DNA of 21,686 nt from CAYOXD01 sp964407825. Its GTDB lineage: Bacteria > Desulfobacterota > Desulfobacteria > Desulfobacterales > JAFDDL01. Location of the stretch: the NCBI GenBank assembly GCA_964407825.1, contig CAYOXD010000050.1:1-21686 (forward strand). Reading direction: 5' to 3'. A model generated the notes under the pieces. It made no database searches. It saw nothing but the letters and a program-made list of their open reading frames with translations, and was not told the DNA's origin. The position numbers and the translations under genes are program-made. Positions within the stretch are counted from its first letter, which is position 1, and the number at the start of each line of letters is the position of its first letter. Of the stretch, positions 1 to 6,931 are shown in pieces.

Positions 1-89
1 CAGTATTCCCATGATCACCATGCCTTCCTAATTGCAAAAGCGAATTGAAACGCCAACAGGGGATACGGATCGGTTTGTGTCGGGGCGTT
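1..89. other. Short flank downstream of hrpB; no gene recognised
   Basis: The left edge holds no recognisable complete gene. On the plus strand, frame 1 is open from base 1 to a TGA at 46-48 and frame 2 to a TAA at 29-31, so either could be the last codons of a gene entering from the left and converging on hrpB. Fifteen or fewer codons are too few to identify. The only structured element is the inverted repeat listed separately. Confidence 0.3.
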
Positions 90-91
90 TC
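47..91. terminator. Inverted repeat at the 3' end of hrpB, possible bidirectional terminator
   Basis: GAAACGCC at 47-54 is matched exactly by GGCGTTTC at 84-91, an 8-bp perfect stem with a 29-base loop. It overlaps the hrpB stop codon (90-92) and sits at the end of a possible plus-strand gene. On the plus side a six-T run follows about eight bases later (99-104); on the minus side the sequence after the stem is only moderately T-rich. The long loop and offset T-run make it a weak intrinsic terminator, so this is tentative. Confidence 0.3.
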
Positions 92-2624
92 AGTGTGCTT
101 TTTTCTGATTTCCCTTTTTCGTCCGGTTCGTGGGGAGCGCCGCCAGGGGATCGTCCGGCCAGTGATGTTTGGGGTAACGGCCCCGGAGATCCTTTTTCAC
201 CTCGAAGTAGGTGTTCTCCCAGAAGCCTTTGAGATCGCGGGTGACCTGGACCGGCCGGCCGGCGGGGGACAGCAGGTGAAGGACAAGGGGAAGCCTGCCC
301 GCCACGATGGCGGGAGTTTCGGTGGCACCGAACATCTCCTGAAGCCGCACGGCGAGAACCGGCTCGGCGCCCGCCTCGTAACGAATGGGGATGCGGGAAC
401 CGCTGGGAACCCGGATGTGGGTGGGGGCAAGCCGGTCGAGGGCCTCCTGCTGCCGCCAGGAGAGGTGGCTTGCAAGGGCAGCCCCGAGATCGAGCCGGGG
501 CAAGTGCTCGCGCCGACTGATGCCGGAGAGAAAGGGCGCAAGCCACTGATCGAGGCGCTCCAGAAGATGCGGATCGGTGAGATCCGGCCACGAGATCCCG
601 CCCGCCGCCAGCTCCCTCAGGAGAAGGACCCTGGCCTGCCAGGCCCTGAGCGGTTTCGTCCAGGGAAGCGCCGCCAGCCCCATCTGCCGGATCCCCTCGC
701 ACATGGCCCGGGCCACCCGGCCGGGATCCGGATCCTGGAGCGGAAATGTCTTCAGCACCGCCTTTCCGAGGAGCACCTGGCGCCGGCTCAGCACGGCCTG
801 GCGACGCCGGTCCCATTCCACGCTCTCGTGATCGGCGATCCGGTCTTTATACTGCTCGAAAAGGGCCTCGAAACTCAGGGCGGCGGCGAGGAAGATCATC
901 GCCTCGCGCTGGACCCCGTCCAGTTCCGCCACGGCCAGATAGCTCTCGGCCGAAAGCGGTTCCGGGGCCGCAAAATAGGCCCCGAGCCCGTTTGTGAGCT
1001 GGAACCGGGGGGCCTCCCCCGGCCGCCTGACGGCGATCCTGTCCGGGTAGGCAAGGGAGAGGACCGTGCCGGCCTCGGCGGGGCCGCCCGCCTCATTCCG
1101 GCCGCACTTCAGGCGGGACTTCAGCAGGGTGGCGGTTCTTCTGATGCGGCCCAGCGAGGCGGTGTCCACCCGCATGCCGTGAAACTCGGACGGGCCGTGG
1201 GGCCGGTATTCCCGAAGGGCTTCCAGCCGGGATCGCAGATCCGAATCCCGTCCAGGGGAGGCGGCGCTTAAAAAGTCGCGCTCCCCGAGGATGGCCGCCA
1301 CCTCGCAGGCAAGGTCGCCCAGAGCGAGCCCGCGGGCCCGCAGCAGCATGTGGGACAACCTGGGATGAAGGCCCAAGGCCGCCATCTGCCTCCCCTGAGT
1401 ACGGATGCGGCCCTCAGGGTCCAGGGCGCCCAGTTCCATGAGAAGCGCCCGGGCCTGGGCGTAGGCGGCCGCAGGCGGCGGATCCAGCCAGGACAACTCG
1501 GCCGGGTCCGATACGCCCCAGGCGGCAAGCTCCAGGACCAGCTGGGTCAGGTCCACCGTCAGCATCTCGGGGGCCGCCCGCTCAAGGAGGCTTCGATGCC
1601 GCGCCTCGGACCAGAGGCGGTAGCAGACGCCCGGCCCGGTCCGTCCGGCACGGCCCCGGCGCTGATCCGCCGCATCGCGGGTGACGGGCAGGGTCTCGAG
1701 GCGGCTCATGGCGCACCGGACATCGAACCGGGGCACCCGCATGAGGCCCGCGTCGATCACGACACGAATCCCTTCGATGGTCAGGCTGGTCTCGGCAATG
1801 GCGCTGGCCAGAACCACCTTGCGCCTGCCCTCCGGCGCGGGTGAAAGGGCCCTGTTCTGGGCCTCCCGACCGAGGGCGCCGTAGAGGGGAACCACCGCGA
1901 CGGCGGGCCCCAGGCCGGCTTCGGCCAAAAGGCGGTGGGCGCATCTGATTTCCCGGCCGCCGGGCAGAAAAACGAGGATGCCGCCTGTCTCCTCCCGAAG
2001 CGCCCGTTGCACGGCGGCGGCCACGGCCCGAACCGGGTCCACGGGCTGGGGGGAGGGCCTGTACCGGGTGTCCACGGGGAAGATCCGGCCCCTGCTCTCC
2101 ACCACCGGTGCGTTGCCGAGGAGACCGGAAATGGCACGGGTATCCAGGGTCGCCGACATGACAACCAGCCGGAGATCTTCCCGGAGCTCCCGCTGGACCT
2201 CCAGGCAGAGGGCCAGCCCCAGGTCCGCGTGGAGGCTTCGCTCGTGGAATTCATCGAAAATGACGAGACCGGTCCGCTCCAGCAGGGGATCGTCCTGCAG
2301 GTAACGCGTGAGAATCCCCTCGGTGAGGATCTCGATCCGGGTGGCCGGCCCCACCCGGCTCTCGAGCCGTATCCGGTACCCCACCGTCTGCCCGAGGGTT
2401 TCCCCCAGCATCCAGGCGATCCGTTCCGCCGCCGTCCGGGCCGCAAGACGCCGGGGCTCCAGCATGAGGATCCGCCGCCCCTGGAGCCAGGGCTCATGGA
2501 GGAGGGCGGGGGGCACGGCGGTGGTCTTCCCGGCTCCGGGAGGCGCCGAGAGAACCAGCCGGGTACCCTCGGACAGGGCCCTTTTCACCTCAGGGAGCAC
2601 CGAAGCGATGGGAAGGCAAGGCAT
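90..2624 (-). CDS. hrpB: ATP-dependent RNA helicase HrpB (DEAH family)
   Basis: A full-length DEAH-box RNA helicase of 844 residues, the usual size for HrpB. From the ATG at 2624 the N-terminus resembles E. coli HrpB (a LPIASVLPEV-like start). Motif I (APPGAGKTT) is at residues 27-35, motif II (DEFH, the HrpB variant of DEAH) at 124-127 and motif III (SAT) at 157-159. A QRRGRAGRTGPG motif VI lies further on. The HrpB-specific C-terminal domain is present, ending in a RYPKHHWPDDP-like signature. An in-frame GTG at 2639 overlaps the stop of the upstream ATPase gene (GTGA) and may be used instead, adding five residues; I prefer the ATG because it matches family starts. Its cellular role is poorly defined in the family. 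Its place at the end of a signalling operon is probably a passenger position. Confidence 0.95.
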   Translation of the reverse strand: MPCLPIASVLPEVKRALSEGTRLVLSAPPGAGKTTAVPPALLHEPWLQGRRILMLEPRRLAARTAAERIAWMLGETLGQTVGYRIRLESRVGPATRIEILTEGILTRYLQDDPLLERTGLVIFDEFHERSLHADLGLALCLEVQRELREDLRLVVMSATLDTRAISGLLGNAPVVESRGRIFPVDTRYRPSPQPVDPVRAVAAAVQRALREETGGILVFLPGGREIRCAHRLLAEAGLGPAVAVVPLYGALGREAQNRALSPAPEGRRKVVLASAIAETSLTIEGIRVVIDAGLMRVPRFDVRCAMSRLETLPVTRDAADQRRGRAGRTGPGVCYRLWSEARHRSLLERAAPEMLTVDLTQLVLELAAWGVSDPAELSWLDPPPAAAYAQARALLMELGALDPEGRIRTQGRQMAALGLHPRLSHMLLRARGLALGDLACEVAAILGERDFLSAASPGRDSDLRSRLEALREYRPHGPSEFHGMRVDTASLGRIRRTATLLKSRLKCGRNEAGGPAEAGTVLSLAYPDRIAVRRPGEAPRFQLTNGLGAYFAAPEPLSAESYLAVAELDGVQREAMIFLAAALSFEALFEQYKDRIADHESVEWDRRRQAVLSRRQVLLGKAVLKTFPLQDPDPGRVARAMCEGIRQMGLAALPWTKPLRAWQARVLLLRELAAGGISWPDLTDPHLLERLDQWLAPFLSGISRREHLPRLDLGAALASHLSWRQQEALDRLAPTHIRVPSGSRIPIRYEAGAEPVLAVRLQEMFGATETPAIVAGRLPLVLHLLSPAGRPVQVTRDLKGFWENTYFEVKKDLRGRYPKHHWPDDPLAALPTNRTKKGNQKKAH

Positions 2625-2635
2625 CTCGAGAGGCG

Positions 2636-4879
2636 TCACTGCAGGACCTGGGACCCGAAGACCCGGAGCACCTCGTCGATGGTGATGAGACCGGCCTGGA
2701 CCTTCTCGACGGCATCGTCCAGGAGCGTGGCGCGGTTGGTCTCCCGGGCCGCGCGCTTGATTTCGACGATGCTCTGCCCCGAGGACATGATAGCCCTCGT
2801 GTTTTCGTCGGGAATGAAGATCTCCTGGATGGCGATGCGGCCGTTCAAGCCCGTCTGGTGGCACTCACTGCAGCCCTGACCCTGGTAGAAGCGCATCTCC
2901 CCGGCCTTCTCGGCGAGTCCGAGCCTCTGGAGCACCCGGCCGTCGGGCTTGACCTCCTCCCGACAGCTCTCGCAGATCCTGCGCACCAGCCGTTGTGAAA
3001 TAACGCCGGACAGGGCCGTGGCCACGATATAGGGCTTCAGGCCCAGGTCCACGAGCCGGCCGAAACTCTCCAGGGCGGAGTTGGTATGCAGGGTGGAAAA
3101 GACCTGGTGCCCCGTGAGGGCCGCGTGAAAGGCCACCTCGGCGGTCTCCAGGTCGCGGATCTCTCCCACGAAGATGACGTCCGGATCCTGCCGGAGGATG
3201 GACCGCAGGACCTGGGCGAAATCGACCCCGATCTTCTCCCGGACGCTCACCTGGGCGGCGCTGTCCATGAAGTACTCCACCGGGTCCTCGATGGTGATGT
3301 AATTGCGCTCGGTGGTGACATTGTGCTGGAGAAGCGAGTACAGGGTGGTGGTCTTGCCGCTTCCGGTGGGCCCGGTGGCCAGGATGATTCCCTCGGGCCG
3401 GGAGATGAGGTGGAGCATCCGATCCAGATTGGACCTGCTCAGGCCCAGTTCGCTCAGGCGCAGGATCGGGGCGTTTCGATCCAGAAGCCGCATGACCACC
3501 TTCTCCCCATTGATGGTGGGGATGATGGAGATGCGCATGTCCAGGATCTTCATGGGTGTTTTCACGGTGATGCGCCCGTCCTGGGGCCGGCGCCGGTCCG
3601 TGATGTCCAGATCGGCCATGACCTTGAGCCTGGAGACCAGGGGCAGGTGATAATCAACGGGAAAGTGGATCTTTTCCACCAGGACCCCGTCGATCCGGTA
3701 GCGGACCACCACCCCCTTCAACCGGGGCTGGATGTGGATGTCGCTGGCATTGTGCCGGACCGCTTCGATGATCACGGCATTGAGGAGCCGGATGGCCGGC
3801 GGCTCGTCCGTGCTCCGCAGAAGCTCGTCGAGGGTGATGTCATCATCCTCCTCGATCACCACCTCGATACCGCCGCCAATGGGATCCAATCCACCGGACA
3901 TCACGGTGATCATATCCTTGAAGGATTCCGTGGATCGTTTCTCGCCGTAGATCGCCGTGATTTTGCCGGTGATGTCCGCCATGGGGGCCAGCAGGGGCTG
4001 GATCTCGAGACCCGTGATAAAGCGTAGATCCTCGATGAGCTCCTGGTCCGTGGGATCGGCCACCGCCAGCAGGAGGCGGTGCTTTCCCGTGAGCTTCAGG
4101 GGCAGGACCAGCTGGCGTTCGCAGAGCTGGTGGGGGATGAGCTCCGTGACGTGGGGATCCACCTGGAACTCGGGCAGGGCCACCTCCTCCACCAGCTTCT
4201 CCTTTTTCAGCACTTCGTAGATGGCCGTTTCCGGAATCCAGCCCTTCTCCTGAAGGATCTTGAGGATGGCCGTCTTTCGCTGCTTTTGCAGGGTATGCAG
4301 CTCCTGGAGCTGCCGGTCGGTCAGATGCCCCCTGCGGTGGAGCAGGGCGCCGAGCCGGCTGCGGCTCGAGCGCGAGAGGGCCTTGAGGGCCTTTAGCTCA
4401 TTGGTCTGGTCCTTTACCTCCCGCTCCAGGCACTTGTTCTTCTGGATGAGGTCGTACTGCTCCAGGGCGAGGGCCACGGTCACCCGCAGGTCGTCGTCGT
4501 TCCAGGGCTTGATGATGAAGCGGTAGACCGCCCCGTCCTTGACGGCGCCCATGACCGCCTGGGTATCGGCATGACCGGTGAGCATGATGCGGATGGTGTC
4601 CGGGAACTTTTCCCGGATCTTGGCCAGGAGCTGGGCCCCGGTCATGCCCGGCATCTTGTGGTCGCTGATGACCAGGTGGTAATCTTGGGCCGCCATCTTC
4701 TCCAGGGCCTCCAGACCGCTGTTGGCCGTTTCGATGAGATAATTCTCCTGACGGAAGACGCGCCTAAGGGCCTTGAGGATGTTCGGTTCGTCGTCCACCA
4801 TCAGAATGCGGTAGACGATCGGCATTGCCTCCGCTTCGGCCTGGCTTTTTCCCGTAAACAGTTGGCTGAAATCGTTCAT
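2636..4879 (-). CDS. PilB/GspE-type secretion ATPase fused to an N-terminal response-regulator receiver domain
   Basis: A 747-residue fusion. Residues about 24-140 are a receiver domain with the acidic pair D29/D30, phospho-acceptor D73 (ISDHKMPG), T101 and K124 (IIKPW), so it should accept phosphate. A helical linker leads to 175-227, which fits the tandem MshEN c-di-GMP motif (RLGxxL..G..L..Q, a five-residue spacer, then a second copy lacking the RLG start). The GspE N-terminal domain runs to about 312. The hexameric ATPase follows: Walker A GPTGSGKT 503-510, Walker B region 565-576 (DPDVIFVGEIRD), and a zinc-type Cys4 at C636, C639, C670 and C673. The family powers type IV pilus or type II secretion assembly at the inner membrane. 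The gene starts seven bases past the kinase stop. An internal ATG (residue 19) has GGAGG too close to it, so the first ATG is kept. The symbol is left blank because pilB and gspE cannot be told apart here. Confidence 0.92.
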   Translation of the reverse strand: MNDFSQLFTGKSQAEAEAMPIVYRILMVDDEPNILKALRRVFRQENYLIETANSGLEALEKMAAQDYHLVISDHKMPGMTGAQLLAKIREKFPDTIRIMLTGHADTQAVMGAVKDGAVYRFIIKPWNDDDLRVTVALALEQYDLIQKNKCLEREVKDQTNELKALKALSRSSRSRLGALLHRRGHLTDRQLQELHTLQKQRKTAILKILQEKGWIPETAIYEVLKKEKLVEEVALPEFQVDPHVTELIPHQLCERQLVLPLKLTGKHRLLLAVADPTDQELIEDLRFITGLEIQPLLAPMADITGKITAIYGEKRSTESFKDMITVMSGGLDPIGGGIEVVIEEDDDITLDELLRSTDEPPAIRLLNAVIIEAVRHNASDIHIQPRLKGVVVRYRIDGVLVEKIHFPVDYHLPLVSRLKVMADLDITDRRRPQDGRITVKTPMKILDMRISIIPTINGEKVVMRLLDRNAPILRLSELGLSRSNLDRMLHLISRPEGIILATGPTGSGKTTTLYSLLQHNVTTERNYITIEDPVEYFMDSAAQVSVREKIGVDFAQVLRSILRQDPDVIFVGEIRDLETAEVAFHAALTGHQVFSTLHTNSALESFGRLVDLGLKPYIVATALSGVISQRLVRRICESCREEVKPDGRVLQRLGLAEKAGEMRFYQGQGCSECHQTGLNGRIAIQEIFIPDENTRAIMSSGQSIVEIKRAARETNRATLLDDAVEKVQAGLITIDEVLRVFGSQVLQ

Positions 4880-4885
4880 AAATCC

Positions 4886-6088
4886 CTATGAAATGGGAAG
4901 CATTAGGGTCATGGTGGTGCCCTCTCCGGGAACGCTTGTGGCCGTGATGGACCCCCTGTGGGCCGTCAGGATCTCACGGGTGACACTCAGGCCCAGGCCG
5001 GTTCCCTGGCCCACGTCCTTGGTGGTGAAGAAGGGATCGAAGATCCGCTTCAGATCGGTCTCGCGGATGCCGCAGCCCGTGTCGCTGAAGCTGATGCGCA
5101 CCATGTCTTTTTCCTCGCATGTGGTGACCGTGATCACCCCCTTGCCCGCCATGGCCTGGGCCCCGTTCAACAGGAGATTGTAGAAGACCTGCCCCAGATC
5201 GCCCGGCCTGCAGTAAACGGGCCGGACCTCCCCCAGTTCCAGCCGGACCTCGATATCCGGGCCCAGCTCCGGTGCGACGATCTTCAGTACCGTGTGGAGT
5301 CGCTCGTTGATGTCATCCAGCTGCCGCGCCGATCCGTCCACGTTGGAAAAAGTCTTCAGGGAGGCAACGATGGCGGCCACCCGGCCGGTGCCCTCCAGGG
5401 AATCCCGGATCAGGGTTTCGAAGTCCTCCAGAAGGAAATCCAGGTCCTCCGCCTGCCAGACGGACCGTACCCCCTCGAGGTCGCCCTTCATGAGCGGTTC
5501 GCGAAGACCCCTGAAGGAACCCACATAGGACTTGGCCGCCTGGAGGTTGCCGGTGATATAGGCCAGGGGATTGTTGACCTCGTGTGCCATACCCGCGGCC
5601 AGCCGCCCCACGGAGGCCATCTTCTCGTTATGATAGAGGACGCTCTGGGCGGTTTGCAGGCTCTTGACCTGGTCGGCCACCCGCTCCTCCAGGTGTTCGG
5701 CCAGGGTCCGGTAGTTGGCTTCGGATTCCTGCAGGGAGGCATGCTTGGCCTGGAGCGCCTCGTAGTCCCGGGTGACCGTATCCTCGTGAAGGGCCGCCGC
5801 CATGCGGTACCGGGCCGCGTGGGCCAGGAGGGATTCCACGATCCGCGCCGCCGCATCGAGTCCCGATGCGTCGAGGCCGTCTCCCTCCAGGAAGGCCACG
5901 GTCTCCAGGTCCCAGGAAACGGGGACCCGCGGCCCCATCGACGGGGAATCCGCCCCTTCGCCCGCCACCAGCCTGAGGGGACGGCCGAGCATCTTGCCCA
6001 GCAAGGCTTCGATGCGGCGCCGCTCCTTTTCCGGCAGCAGCTCGGAAAGCTCAAAGGCCCGGTCAAAGGGCTGGGGCTTATCCGCCAT
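4886..6088 (-). CDS. Soluble sensor histidine kinase
   Basis: A 400-residue histidine kinase with no membrane segment, hence probably cytosolic. Residues about 1-100 are an unrecognised sensory region, followed by a predicted coiled coil (about 101-155) and a HisKA dimerisation domain with phospho-acceptor H169 (MAHEVNNPL). The ATPase domain shows the N box (N304, N308), G1 DTGCGI 336-341, F box DPFFTTK 351-357 and G2 GTGLGLS 362-368, so it looks catalytically complete. The start at 6088 has AAGGAG upstream and overlaps the stop of the GTPase gene by 11 bases; an open extension to 6184 lies inside the GTPase gene and is rejected. There is no separate response regulator, but the next gene carries a receiver domain, its likely phosphorylation target. 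The partner assignment is inferred from gene order. Confidence 0.9.
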   Translation of the reverse strand: MADKPQPFDRAFELSELLPEKERRRIEALLGKMLGRPLRLVAGEGADSPSMGPRVPVSWDLETVAFLEGDGLDASGLDAAARIVESLLAHAARYRMAAALHEDTVTRDYEALQAKHASLQESEANYRTLAEHLEERVADQVKSLQTAQSVLYHNEKMASVGRLAAGMAHEVNNPLAYITGNLQAAKSYVGSFRGLREPLMKGDLEGVRSVWQAEDLDFLLEDFETLIRDSLEGTGRVAAIVASLKTFSNVDGSARQLDDINERLHTVLKIVAPELGPDIEVRLELGEVRPVYCRPGDLGQVFYNLLLNGAQAMAGKGVITVTTCEEKDMVRISFSDTGCGIRETDLKRIFDPFFTTKDVGQGTGLGLSVTREILTAHRGSITATSVPGEGTTMTLMLPIS

Positions 6089-6755
6089 GGGCCTCTTCTC
6101 CTTCCTTCCGAACACCGAGGGCGCCGCTGACAAAATCCGCCTCGGCCAGGCCATGGTCCCCGGCCAGCCGGTAGGGCCCCTCAAGGCAATGGTAAACCTG
6201 CTTCAGCAGTTCATGAAACGTCTCCCGAACGCCCTGGCCCGACAGGGCCACGCTGAAAAGCACGGGCCAGGGAGCAGCCGCCCAGCGCTCCGTGACCTCC
6301 TCTGCGGAGACGATGTCGGCCAGATCGCACTTGTTGTACTGCACCACCAGCGGCAGATGCTTGAAATCAAGGCCCACCCGGCCGCAGTTTTCCGAGAGGT
6401 TCTGGAAGGATTCGGCATTGTTCACCGACTGGCTGTTCTGGGAGTCCGCCACGAAGACCACGCCGTCGGCCCTCGAGAGCACGGCCTTGCGGGTGCTGTC
6501 ATGCTGAACCTGCCCGGGGACGGTGAAGAGCTTGAACTTGATCTTGAGCCCCGACGGGGCCACAAATCCAAGGGGCATGAGATCGAAAAAAAGGGTTCTG
6601 TCCCCCTGGGTCTCCATCACCATCAGATCCCCGATCAGCTGGGGCTGGATCAGATCGTGCAACCGCATCAGGTTGGTCGTTTTCCCGCTCAAGGCCGGGC
6701 CGTAATAGACCAGCTTGATGGTCAGGGTCCGCTTTCGTTCGTCGTAATCTGCCAT
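6078..6755 (-). CDS. MglA-like small Ras-family GTPase
   Basis: A 225-residue GTPase closely resembling Myxococcus/Thermus MglA, the polarity switch that places motility machines at a cell pole. Visible motifs: P-loop GPALSGKTT 19-27, the GDRTLFFD switch I region with R53 and T54, TVPGQ 78-82 (the MglA form of G3), and NKCD 141-144. R53 and Q82 fall at the positions of the intrinsic arginine finger and catalytic glutamine described for MglA, so a conserved hydrolysis mechanism is expected. The protein is about 30 residues longer than typical MglA because of a C-terminal tail (about 195-225). No MglB/roadblock gene is visible beside it. It leads the operon with the kinase and REC-ATPase, suggesting it controls where or when that motor acts. 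GGTGAGG sits almost directly against the start codon, an unusually short spacing. Confidence 0.9.
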   Translation of the reverse strand: MADYDERKRTLTIKLVYYGPALSGKTTNLMRLHDLIQPQLIGDLMVMETQGDRTLFFDLMPLGFVAPSGLKIKFKLFTVPGQVQHDSTRKAVLSRADGVVFVADSQNSQSVNNAESFQNLSENCGRVGLDFKHLPLVVQYNKCDLADIVSAEEVTERWAAAPWPVLFSVALSGQGVRETFHELLKQVYHCLEGPYRLAGDHGLAEADFVSGALGVRKEGEEAHGG

Positions 6756-6931
6756 ACCTCACCATCACCGTGCGCCATTTCCCATCCACCTTTAACAAAA
6801 ATGTCCGATGGTGTAAACGCGGTTTGCCCGGTTTCGCCCATATCTACTGTTGACTAAATCGGCTCATATCATTAGACCCTTTAACCGAAACAATCATGCC
6901 TCGTGTGGGCCTCTGGGGGAAGATCTTAAAA
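6756..6931. promoter_or_regulatory. Divergent intergenic region between the mglA-like operon and the CHASE2 kinase
   Basis: This 176-base segment must hold the promoters of both divergent units. On the plus strand TTGACT (6850-6855) is a good -35 box, but the best -10 at 17-base spacing (TAGACC, 6873-6878) is poor. On the minus strand a TTTACA with TTAAAG 16 bases on is equally weak. A tandem near-repeat (GGTTTGCCC at 6821-6829, GGTTTCGCCC at 6830-6839) lies between them and could be a regulator site. None of these is strong enough to fix a start point. Confidence 0.3.

Noticed and set aside
45..1271. Long plus-strand open frame (408 codons) opposite hrpB
   Set aside because: It is antisense to a clear full-length helicase, has no ribosome site or recognisable domain, and reflects GC-rich third-position bias.
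3086..4027. Long plus-strand open frame opposite the REC-ATPase gene
   Set aside because: Antisense to conserved ATPase motifs; composition (His, Gly, Asp rich) is typical of a shadow frame.
4958..6857. Two overlapping plus-strand open frames (390 and 351 codons) opposite the kinase and GTPase
   Set aside because: Both lie antisense to genes with complete catalytic motifs and have no family resemblance.
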